Below are positions 27,401-39,400 of a DNA stretch of 64,000 nucleotides, in pieces; positions within the stretch are counted from its first letter, which is position 1; each line of letters starts with the position of its first letter. The position numbers were made by a program, and so were the translations under genes. The notes under the pieces are model-generated. The model did not search any database, was not told the origin of the DNA, and saw only the letters and a list, made by a program, of their open reading frames with translations. The stretch lies in the NCBI GenBank assembly GCA_947561395.2, contig OX387182.1:32295949-32359948 (forward strand). The letters are read 5' to 3'. Source of the DNA: Buxus sempervirens. Taxonomy: Eukaryota > Streptophyta > Magnoliopsida > Buxales > Buxaceae.

Positions 27401-30400
27401 AAATGCGGCCCTTGCTCCCTAGACCCGGAATCCTCCACTACTGGAAAAAATCTCCAAATGATGCGGGTAAGACCCACGGAATATCAATCATCTGAAATAG
27501 ACTTCTCCACACTCCCCTTTTCTCAATTTAGAACATACAAGATAGATGAAAGAATAGAAGTAACAAAACCCTAAGTGAAGAGCACTCAAAACCCTCCTAA
27601 AAAGCCTAAGAGAAAACTCAGAAACTCTCTAAATCTGGAAAAAATAGAGCTATTTATACACTTAAAACCTTTATTTTCGAGCATGTGCGGCAAGCCTACA
27701 TCCTTGCCTTCTTGCACCTGCACAAAGCCTGTAGTTAACACAGGCAGTTTCTGTTTATTGCATTTGAACCTTTGTTCTTGTTCTCCCACCCTGTTTGCTA
27801 CACGAGCTGTACGAATAAACATTAGTACTACAGGGCATTTGTCATCCAATTGTCACTAGGTGAATAAATTCGCACTAGTAGAGACTAATGGGATGAAGCT
27901 TCCTTTGGAACTTATTTAGGATGCTATCCTCTGGTTTTGTTCATTAAAAAATTTTTGTGATCAATAATGTTTATACTTCTTATTTGTTCATATTATTATC
28001 CTTTTTGTGGTGTTAATTGTGACTGGTTCTGAAAATTAAAGTTGTTTCTTGTTTGAATCAGCTTGCTTGATAGAGAAATATTATTAGAGCCATCGACAAA
28101 ATTATTTATCATTTCGACTGGTAGCTGCTGAAAGGTATCATGTGTTGACAGTTTTGATATGAAATAGCCTATGTTGCATTGACTACTATCACATTTCCAT
28201 TGGTACTTAAAATCTATCGACCATTGATCAAAATTGTTGGTACCGTCATGCCCAAGACAATAGGCATTCAGGTAGTTGTTACAAAAGTTATAGTGCATGG
28301 GAAGAGGCTAAAAAAGCTATCTTCAGTTTTAAACCCACTTTACCAATTTTTCCAAAAAAGGAAGAAAATGTTTTTGAAATTTTCAAAATTTCTGAATTTG
28401 AAATTAGAGATTTTTATAACCTAGGTCTTCCAAAAGAGATTTACAATGAATTAAATGGAGTATGGAAATCTCATTTGCTTGGTGAAAACCATCGAGCAAA
28501 ATTCAAGCAACATATGAGAAAATTAGCTGTTGAAATTTTTAAACAAACAAAAAAATTTGACACAATGAAATAGTTATGTCTCAATATCATTAATCAAATG
28601 AATTGGGATGAAGACTTAGTCAAATAAATAATTTTTTGCAGCTAATTGATATTTGAAAGACTATTTCAAATTTTTCAAACCAAAATTTGAAAAATCAAAA
28701 GAATTTGTTTTTATGACAAAGCAAAAACAATGCTTCCTCGAGAAATTTTTGAAGAAAAATTCTTTCAAAAATAGAAGATCATAAAACCCTTATCAAAAAG
28801 GCTTTGCTACAAAGTTTTCATTGAATAAACTTTTATGATAAAGCCCCAAAATAAGTATCTTAAATTATGAAGCTTATTTTCCAAATGATTGGGAATTTGG
28901 GATTAGGGTTTAGTAAATCAAATTGTTTTTGAACTGTGGAATTTTGAAGAATTAAAAGAATTTTCACAATTTATTAAAATGTTGATTTTGGTTTTGAAAA
29001 CCACAAACCATAATTAGCATTATACGTTCTGGATAGGTAGTTCAGTGGGATGGCGTGAAAGAGAAAACCTTTGCTACCCTTACTAGATTTGGTATTTAAA
29101 GAAAATGCAGGAAAAAGAATTCATTGAAGAATCGAATATAAAGGTTTTTACAAAGATAAACAATCTTGACCTAACGGAATACTTCTGCGAAAGCTTGTTG
29201 CATTGATCAGAGATAGCAGCAATGATATTTGGAACAACCAAATTACCCTTTTTCATGACAATTGGAAGACAAATCTTTATCACAAAAGAATTTGTTGAGT
29301 ATCCCAGAATAGAAGAACAGATAGAAGAAGCTGTCATTTTACTGAAGAACATGAAGAAATGAAGTGGGTTGAAACTTCCAGTTGAATTATTAGATTTTGC
29401 AGATGAGATAGATAACTCAAGATGCAACCAATTCTAGCCAGTCCGGCATCTCTTGATTATAATGGAATTGAATTAGCAAATCTCATTAATCAAATGAAAG
29501 ATTAAGCAGAGGCATGGTAGACCCCACAAGAAGTATGACACAATGTATGATATCATCAAAGATTCTACTAGGAAAGGTAGAAAGCTGAATCAAACTTTAT
29601 ATTTTACAAGTGTGTGATGAAGAATAAAAGAAGAAAGAGAAAAGTTCAAAGTCACTTGGACCACTTTGTATTTCACTAGACAAGTGGATTTAAAAAAGAG
29701 GACCACTTTAGTAAAGAAAAATCTTTTTTTTAGAAAAACAATTCGTAAAAGCTTCATTGACAAGCAATCATGAAGTGACAAGAGGACACCTCATCACAAG
29801 GAGAGTACTATAAAAGACAATGGAGAGTGGGAGTTTGGGGTAGAGAATGTTTTGTATTTCGATCGTCTTCTTCCTTAAGTCCCGTAAAACCTCTTTCTAC
29901 TTTAGGTTGCTTGAGTCTTTGTCCTTGATCCTTCTTTGTATGTTTCTTTGTGTAAATGGTAGCAGAGCTCGGTAAAGCCATTACTGAGTTAGTGTTTGTA
30001 CTTAGTGTTGTAAGTTAAGTGTGCCTAGTTTCTGTAAAGGAGCAAGGATAACCCGAATGGTTATTAAGCTCTAGATCTCTATAAGTGTATATGTATCTGT
30101 CAATTATAATTTTGTTTATTTTCAATTTTATTCTACCTTGATTACAATATATATATTTACTTTGTTTGCTTAATTTTAAGTTGTTTAAAAACCCATAAAC
30201 TTGTTTGTTTCCGAAGCCCATATCTCCCATTTGCTGTTGTTGCCGAGAATAGGCGTTTAAGCGTTAGGGAATCTTTGGTTTTTGGCACCTAGAATTAACA
30301 TGTAAGCGGTTTTAAGTACCATAAACAATCTTAAATGACAGGTAAGTATACAAATAAAGTAGTTGTATAAGTGAATTTATTAGTAAAAATAAAATGAATA

Positions 30401-33400
30401 TTTACATGATACACATATAGATAGTAAATCTGAGTTGGTAATAAGTAATGTTAGTGCTAGTTTAAATAGTATATTAGACATGGTATTTTATTGGTTTAGA
30501 AAAGATGATAAAGATCAACAAGTAAATCAATGTTATTTAGAAACTAGATTAGATTATATAGAACTAAAAATAGATAATATAGACTATAATGTAAAAAAAT
30601 TGAAAATATTGACTTAAAAAATGAAACAAAAAATAAAATTTAAAATCTTTCTAAGCAAATCGAAAAATTTTCAAGATTTGAAAATATATGAAAATGGAAT
30701 GAATTGTCCAGATGATCATTCAAGATTATATTAGGGATTGAAGATATTTGTGCTCTAGAACTAACACCGGTTGAATATAATAAACAAGAATTAGAAAATC
30801 TTGTTGAAATTCTTGAATATTATAAACAATTATATTAATACCCTTTTTTTTTCTGCTAGAAATCATCTTTTATTACTAATACAAAACTTGTATTTAGAAA
30901 ATGAAGCATTATTAATTCATTTTAATTATGAGTTAACGGCATTTTCAAATCAATCGAACAAACCATCCAACACCTATGCAAATAAAAACATAAGCGTGGT
31001 GAATACCACACTAGATTCAAAACCACAAAAACAGTCTCAATTTGAGTCTGAGTATTTTGAATTAGAATCTGAAAAAACAGTTGAAGACTTTAACAGAAAA
31101 AGAAAAATAGAAAGATTCTTTTGATCCTTGAAAAGCTATCTCAAAAGAAATTTGACAACAATATGAACAAAAAGATTCCACTTATGTTATTGGTATCGAA
31201 GCTAGAAAAGCTCATTACCTAAAAATCTTCAAAAAGAAGAATTAATTTGTGGATGTAATTCAGGAAAGTTTAAACCAAATGCACTGAATTACATTATTTT
31301 TGAAAAAGATTTGCTTGCAATAAAAATAGCAATTAAAAGATTACATATCTATATTGCTTTTGAATACTTTTTGTTGAGAACAAATAATCAGGTTATAAAA
31401 GATTTCTTTACTAACAAGAGAGACCCCTTTGATGGTAGAAGACTAAAATGATACAATTTTATTGCTCAATATTCCGTTGAAGTAGAACATGTAAAAGGAA
31501 TTAAAAATTTCTTGCAGATTATCTAAGCAGAGAAGCTTGGGAGAAATTCTAATCCGATATTGTAATTTAATTTGTAGGACCGCTAAACTAGTGGATTATG
31601 GATAAAGGCAAATAGCCTATGGATGAAAAATCCTTGATTCAGAATACTAGAAAGGGAAAAGAATGTAATATTTGTTTTCTAGCCAAAGCAATTCATATTG
31701 CAAATTCTCTATGATCTATATGTGTATTATGTAAATATTCATTTTTATTTTTACCAAGAAATTCACCTATACAATCTACTTCATTTGTATAATTACCTGC
31801 CATTTAAGACTGTTCATGGTACCTAGAACCACTTATTTGTTAATTACAGGTGCCTAAAACTAGAGATTATGTAACTCCCCAAATCCGATACTTGTGTTTT
31901 GTATTTTTATTTATATGCATCAAGGCATTACTTAGCGATAACAAAACAAATCAGATCAAAGATAAAGAAGTAAGATACATCAGAGTGCGTTAAGAACTTA
32001 TTTTATTCATTAAAAATCTCAACTTTCCATTACGTCCAAAGTTTGAATAAAAAGTTCAACTATAAACAACACCAAGTTACTACTAGATCAAAGCAATCCT
32101 ATTCTAAGAAATAAAAGATCCTAAATCATTATCCTTAATTTCAACCCTATGAATCTTTGATTCTTCAAGCCCACTAACCGTCTATTCCAATGGCGTCTTC
32201 TCTAAGAATACTTGAAAACAAAACATTTAGAAGCAAGGTATGAGATATAGAATCTCAGCAAGTAGCAACATGCATGCATATATAAAAAAACTACAGTTAA
32301 CTATAAATTAACTCATGAGTTGCAAAATATCAATAAGTACACATATCCAAACACATAATGATAATTCCAAATACGAAATTGCTTATTACAACACATTTTA
32401 TATGTCTCAAACTTTACATATATGGTATAACTATCAATCAGAAATCCCGATGAACTCCATAATCAAATAAAGGTATATAGAAATCCATCAATGTTTACAA
32501 ATACATGGAGATAAAGTAATGTCAAGTCTCTAATTCTCTCCCTTAGGAGATAAATCATTCTCATTCAAAAGTAGTAAACAAATTTCACCTGCAGGTGGTA
32601 AAAGAATCTGATTTGAAGGTGGTAAAAACATCTCACCCACACGTGGTAAACAAATCTCACCCATAGGTGGTAAAAAAATCTCACTCATAGGTGGTAAATA
32701 CATCTCTCCTGCAAGTGGTAAATAAATCTCACCTGCAGGTGGTAAACAAATCTCACTCCCAGGAGGTAAACAAATCTCACCCACGAATGGTAAATACATC
32801 TCTCTCGCAAGAAATAAACAAATCTTCATATTGCCAACTTGGCATAAAACCACTCCAAGATACGTGGAAGAACCCACAAGTTCATCCCAAGATATATGGG
32901 AGAGCCAAATTCTCAATCCAAGATTCATAGGGAGGTACATGGCATAAGAATAGCCTCACAAGATACATGTGGAAACCAAAATATTTATGTTCAATCAATA
33001 AACTAAAATCAATTTCCAATATTTATTCAAAAGCCTTTGAAGAACCAAATTTATGTGTTATCCATTGATAAACCAAAACTGTTTGAAAACCAATTTGAAT
33101 AATTTTTGAAGTTGAAATACATATAAAAACCATCTTTAAAAAATGTTGAAACTATAAAAAACAATGAAAACCCCTTTCTTACTAGTACAAGCCACCTATT
33201 CCACCAATTAGTCCCAAAATCCCAAATATTTGTTCTAATAGTACCAAATCTAATTGAAATTCAATAAAACCTCTCCAGTAATCAAAACATGTTTAAAATC
33301 ATCTTAGAAAATTGTACAAATTAAATAGAAACAATAAAAACACTTTTTAATCCACCAAGTCCACCATTCTAGGCTAAAACCACCTAATTCCACCAAAACG

Positions 33401-36400
33401 TACCCAAAATCATCTCTAAATTTTATAAAATTCATTAGCTAGTTAAAACCACTTAAAATCTTTGTATCTTGTTGGCAGATGAGTTGAATTTGCAGAAAAA
33501 TCATTTTAAAATTGAAAAGTAGATCAGAATAGCTAAAATTGGGAAATCTGGATTTAACACAGTTTCATTCTCTCAAAACCATTCGAAAACATGTATAAAC
33601 ATTCCTAAATTTTGACAAACAACTCTAAATTTATCAAAACATAAGAATCATAAGGTCAAATATCCAAACCACACAAAGCTTCAAGTAATAACTTGTTCAC
33701 AGGCTCTTTTCGGTTAAACTCTTTCCAGAACACAGAATAACTTTTAAAATCCTCACAAATTAATCAGAAAAACCCACACACATTCAAAAATCCTCATGAA
33801 ACATGGTTTGACGATTAATCCGGAAAACATGCAAAATTTTCAGATTTAAAAGGGTTACTACTTGCCTTAAATTCGCAATCCAAACCTGAAAACCTTCAGC
33901 AACTATGATCTCCTCTTTCTCTAGTTTTCTTCCTCTTCTCCTTCTTATTCTTTCCAAGCAATCTCTCTCTCTCCTTCAATTCTTCTTCCAGCTGTGAGAC
34001 ATCAACCTTCCCCAAACTCTCTTTATATTCCTTTGAATCACACGCCCACATCCATAATAGAATCTAAAACCAGGGAGGAGAGAGAATAAAGAACACTATA
34101 GAAGTGGTAAAACTGTTGTATATTTTACCTCAGCTGAGTACATTTATTTATAGAGCTAGGATACACAATTGTGATCCTTTATTCTAGGGATACCTATCTA
34201 ATTTAGATAATCATTATTTGAAATCTAAATAAGTGTAGATCCTATAAACAAGGAAACAAACTATATCCTAACAATAAGGAAATCCAAAGGATAAGGAAAC
34301 AAATAAGCCACCAAATCTGCTGAGATCTTCAACAAATAATCTACCAAATCTGCTGAGATCTTCAACAAATAAGCTGCCAAATCTGCTGAGATCTTCAACA
34401 AATAAGTTACGAAATCTGCCGAGGTCTTCAACACTCCCCCTCAAGCTGGGCTATACAAATTAAATAATCCCAGCTTGTCCACTATTTTCTCGAACACAGG
34501 CTTGAACAATCTCTTTGTTAATAAATCTGCAACCTGTTCAGATGAAGGCATGTACACCATACATATCGTCCCATCTTCTATCTTCTCTTTGATGAAGTGT
34601 CTATCTACTTCCACATGTTTAGTCCTGTCATGATGAACAGGATTATGTGAAATTGCAATAGCTGCCTTGTTATCACAGTAGACTTTCATGGGTTCATTCT
34701 TCTTAATATCGAGTTCATCCAATAATACCTTTAGCCACATTATCTCACAAATTCCATGTGCCAGGGCTCTGAATTTTGCTTTGGCACTACTCCTGGTCAC
34801 AACCATTTGCTTCGTACTCCTCCAAGTAACTAGATTACTCCAAACAAAGGTACAATAACTGGTTGTAGATCTTCTATCCATTACTGATCTTGCCCAATCT
34901 GCAATGGTGAAAGTTTCAATGGACATTTCAGAATTCTGTATGAAGAATATACCAAGCCCTGGAGTCCCTTTTAAGTATCTCAAAATCTGAAAAACAGCTT
35001 CCATATGCTCTTCAAAAGGAGCATGCATAAATTGGCTTACAACACTAACTGCAAAAGCAATATCATGTCTAGTATGAGATAAATAAATGAGTTTACCTAC
35101 TAGACGCTGATATCTTCCCTTATCAACAGGAGTACTTCTTAGGCAATCCCCCAGTTTGTAATTAGGATTCATAGGAACATCAGCTGGCTTACTTCCTAAC
35201 ATACCTGTTTCTCCTAAGAGATCCAAGACATATTTTCTCTGGGAGACAGAGATACCACTCCTGTTTCTAGCAACCTCCATTCCAAGAAATTATTGTGAAG
35301 GACCTAGATCCTTTATCTCAAATTCGGTTGCAAGAGCTTTCTTTAATCTCTCCATTTCTTCATAGTTGTCACCTGTCAGAACAATATCATCCACATAAAC
35401 TATTAGAATAGTAACCTTTCTTCCTAAGTTCCTGTAGAACATAGTGTGATTTGATTGAGCTTATTTATATCCTTGTTGATACACAGCTTTCATAAATCTG
35501 CCAAACCAAGCTTTTGGAGATTGCTTTAGCCCATAAAAGAACCTTTTTAGTTTGCAGACTTTTCCTTAAATTTTAGCTTCATCAAACCCAGGAGGTAATT
35601 CCATATAAACTTCTTCTTCCAAGTCACCATTTAGGAAAGCATTTTTTTACATCCAGTTGTTGAAGTTTCCAATCTAGATTTTCTGCTTGCGACAAAAGAA
35701 TCCTCACAGTGTTTAATTTTGCAACTGGGGCAAATGTTTCCTGGTAGTCTACTCCATAAGTTTGGGAATATCCTCTTGCTACTAATTTGGCTTTGTAGCG
35801 CTCTACCAAACCATTTGATTTGTACTTAAACTGTAAAAACCCATTTGTACCCAACCGTTGACTTTTCCTTTGGTTTCTCCACAACCTGCCATATCTTATT
35901 TTTTCTCAGGGCTGCCATTTCTTCATCAGTTGCTTTTCTCCATTCCGGAATTGACAAAGCTTCCTGAATTGACTTTGGTGTCTCAATGGATGAAAGATTG
36001 GCAGCAAGAGCTTGTACTGATCTGGATAGGTGACTGTATCCAATGAAATTGGAGATAGAGGATGCTGCGTACAAGGTCTAACACCCTTCTTGAGTGCTGT
36101 AAGAACATCCAAATCACTAAAGAGATTACCTGAATTCAGATCAGATTCATGGTTCTGCGGTTGGACAGTGAGATGTTCCACTATTTCAGGATTTTTCCTT
36201 CTTGAATAAACATATAGCTCTGGTGTTGTTGCAAGTTGTTTTTCTCCCCCTGTCATCAAACTTGGCTGTAAAGAGGAATCACTATGTTGTGGATCAGGAA
36301 GTGGAGGAAGATTTATGGATGAGGATTCGGATATGGGAAGAGAAGGCTTGAATATGGGTGACATTGGTGACTCTTGTGCTGTATCCTAAAAATTCCCATC

Positions 36401-39400
36401 ATCATCATGTTTCTCCCCTTGAGGGTAATTGTGGGAAAAATAAGGTTGGGACTAAAAAAAGGTGACATCCATAGAGGAATAATATTTGTGAGTTTCTAGG
36501 GAATAACATTTGTAGCCTTTTTGAGTAGGAGAGTAGCCTAAGAAAACACACTTTCGAGCTTTAGGATCTAACTTGGTATGTTCATGATCGTGGATATGAG
36601 TAAAAGCAGTACACCAAAACACTTTTAGAGGTATATAGAGAGAATAGAGTGAGTTTGAGGGTATAAATTGGAAAGAATATTCAACGGGGTTGCATAATCA
36701 TGAACATGAGTAGGCATCCTGTTTATAAGATGGCATGCAGTAAGAACAACGTCCCCCCAAAAATGTTTGGGAACATTACTGGTAAACATTAGGGCTTTAG
36801 TGGTTTCAAGGAGGTGATGATTTTTTCTCTCGGCGATCCCATTTTGTTGAGGGTAGTAACACAAGAACTTTGATGTATGATGCCTTTTTCAGTGTGAAAA
36901 TTTCCTAGAATTTGATTGAAATACTCACGTCAATTATCGGTTCTAAAAATTTTATTTTTGCATCAAATTGAATTTGGACAATGGAGTAAAAATTTTTAAA
37001 AATTTGTGCAGTTTTAGACTTGTCTTTTAACATATAAACCCAACATACTCTCATATGATCATCTGTAAATGTTATGAACCATCGTTTTCCCGTAATACTC
37101 TTAATCCTAGAATGACCCCACAAATCACTATGAATTAAAGTAAATGGCGATGAAGATTTATAATCATGAGAAGGAAATGAAGAACGAGAATGTTTGGCCA
37201 TTTGACAAATATCACATTGAAAACTGTCTTTATTACGAAACAAAGATGGAAATAAATACTCAAGGTATAAAAAACTAGGATGACCTAAACGACGATGCCA
37301 TAACATTATTTGTTGTTCTTTGGGAATAGACTCACAACTCACAGTTTGAGCTTGTTTATTCAAGTTGGCTTCCTCCATAAAGTAGTATAGTCCCTCACGT
37401 TCTTTAGCATTGCCAATCCTCTTCCCCGAATTCAGGTCCTGAAAATACACAGACTTAGTAAAGTTGACACTGCAATTCAAATCTCTAGTTAATTTGCTAA
37501 TAGAGAGAAGATTGCAAGAAAGATTTGGAACATGTAGGATAGATTTCAATTCAATGGATGGACTGAGCATAATAGTTCCAATTCCAGCAACCGGTGAGAG
37601 GGATCCATCTGCTATTTTCACTTTAAAACCTCCTGAACATGATGAGTACGAATAAAACAATTTTTCACAACCCGTCATATGGTTAGTGGCTCCGAAGTCA
37701 ATAACCCAATATTCAATGTTACTCTTGCTAGTCAACGCTGAAATAAAATTACCTCTTTGAGCCAATGATCTGGAGGATGACGTGACATTGGAATCTGGGG
37801 TAATTAGTTTATATAGCTGCTCAAGTTGGGCTTTGATGAGTGAAAGTGAAACATTCTTGGACTGGGTAGTGGAAGGTGATGGCTTGGTGGTGCTCTGAAA
37901 ACCAGATGTGTTATGTGGCTTATTTTCCTCGCGGTTGGTCTGAATCTGTCGTCCATCATCATGGGTCCATGGCTTCCTGTTTGTTGGTTGACCATGCAAC
38001 AGCCAGCACCAATATTTGGTGTGATTAGTGCGCTTGCAGTAATCACACCAAAGGTTATTTTTCCTGGGCGCTTGGGCCAACTCTTGTCCACAAACAGCAA
38101 GAGCTGAATTTCCGAGGAAGGTTGCTTGGAGTCTCCAAGCATGACACGTTTCTGGCTGGCCTCTCGATGAACCTCAACAAATATCTCATCGATTACTGGT
38201 AGTGGTTTAATTCCCAGTAATTGGCCTCTTACTTCGTCCAATTCTAGAGTTAAACCAGCCAAGAAATCATAAACTCTCTCCTTCTCCAGCATCTCTAGGA
38301 GTTTCCCAATCAATCTTAACAAACGTATCAATTTCCCTCCATTGCCGCTGCAGAGCATTGTAATATTGGGTAACATCTAGGTCTCCTGGACATAAATCCC
38401 AAGCTTTATTCCTTAGTTCAAAGAGTTGGGCAGAGTTCTCCAAATCTGAGAAGACAACTGTAAAAGCATCCCAAAGTTCCTTTGCAGTAGAGTAATACAA
38501 ATAGGATTCTTTAATATCCTCTTCCATAGAGTTAACAATCCAAGCCATCACCATTGCATTCTAGGCATCCCAGGTTGAATAAGCAGAATCACTTTCATCT
38601 GGCTTCATTGCAGTTCCAGTTGCATAACCAAGTTGACCATGTCCACGGATAGCCATAAGGGCAGATCGAGACCACTGGAGAAACTTCTTACCATTTAACT
38701 GACTAGTGGTAATTTGTAGAGAAGAATTTTCTGAGAGAGTGGCTGTGGGTAGATGATTAGAGAGTGTAGTGGGTGCACTTGTAGAGATCGGTTCAGAAGT
38801 CCCTGTAGAGCCCCCTGAATCCTCATCTCTGTGTGCACCAGTCATGGCCATTTTGGCCATTCTGTCAGCTCAAACAACCTGGCTTTGATACCATAAAACC
38901 AGGGAGGAGAGACAGAATAAAAGACACTACAGAAGTGGTAAAACTGTTGTATATTTTACCTCAGTTGAGTACATTTTTTATAGAGCTAGGATATACAATT
39001 GTGATCCTTTATTCTAGGGATACCTATCTAATTTAGATAGCCATAATTTGAAATCTAAATGAGTGCAGATCCTATAAACTAGGAAACAAACTATATCCTA
39101 ACAATAAGGAAATCCAAATCTGCTGAGATCTTCAACAAATAATTTACCAAATCTGCTGAGATCTTTAACAAATAAGCTACCAAATCTGCTGAGATCTTCA
39201 ACAGAATCCTAACCAATATGGAAAACTTCTTAGAAATCTCAAAATCCCTATCTCATCCCATATGTATAAGGCATCCTAATGAAATTAGAAATCATGATTC
39301 CACGCATAGCCACACAACCATACCCCTTCCTTTTAACAAATATGATTTTATATAATTCCTAGGTTACCCTTTTCTTTTATAATTTCACATTTAACCGTTG

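Larger units (their letters stand above)
21853..27855 (-). mobile_element. Damaged Copia retrotransposon (copy 1) with nested LINE pieces
   Basis: The order on the minus strand is LTR remnant (27511-27855), gag (from 26896), protease, integrase and RT, then LTR (21853-22631). The two LTR remnants share 22367-22631 with 27511-27758. The RT is cut after YRRLIGRL near 22648 and runs straight into LTR sequence, so the end of RT, RNase H and the first part of the 3' LTR are deleted. LINE pieces sit at 22696-23155, 23613-23745 and 26897-27505. No 5-bp TSD is found around the whole element. Confidence 0.82.
28246..31713 (+). mobile_element. Endogenous pararetrovirus (Caulimoviridae), copy A, internally deleted
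   Basis: In + orientation it carries a broken downstream ORF (28246-29600), a promoter with a TATA box (29806), a Met-tRNA primer site (29957) and a leader. The start of the main ORF (30435-31121) is then joined directly to the RNase H domain (31122-31560). Capsid, protease and RT are missing. Copy B has matching parts in opposite orientation. Many stops and frame changes occur, as in old endogenous copies. The genus is not determined. Confidence 0.78.
34065..39203 (-). mobile_element. Copia retrotransposon (copy 2), both LTRs present, TSD GAATC
   Basis: LTRs lie at 34065-34433 and 38894-39203. GAATC flanks the element exactly (34060-34064, 39204-39208). The primer site is complementary to 38881-38893 (TGGTATCAAAGCC on minus), next to the 5' LTR. 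A polypurine tract (TTGAGGGGGAG on minus, 34434-34444) precedes the 3' LTR. The gag, protease, integrase, RT and RNase H order is correct, but several stops and shifts break it. It is the youngest layer of the nest. Confidence 0.95.

Noticed and set aside
21848..27860. TSD for Copia copy 1 (TTGGA on the left, TCCAA on the right)
   Set aside because: These are inverted, not direct, so they do not form a target duplication.
32530..32940. 136-residue minus frame with 8-residue repeats
   Set aside because: It is produced by a 24-bp tandem array inside an LTR.
34441..38860. Copia copy 2 as an autonomous active element
   Set aside because: Stops near 38561 and 35290, frameshifts in gag, integrase and RT, and an altered protease site.
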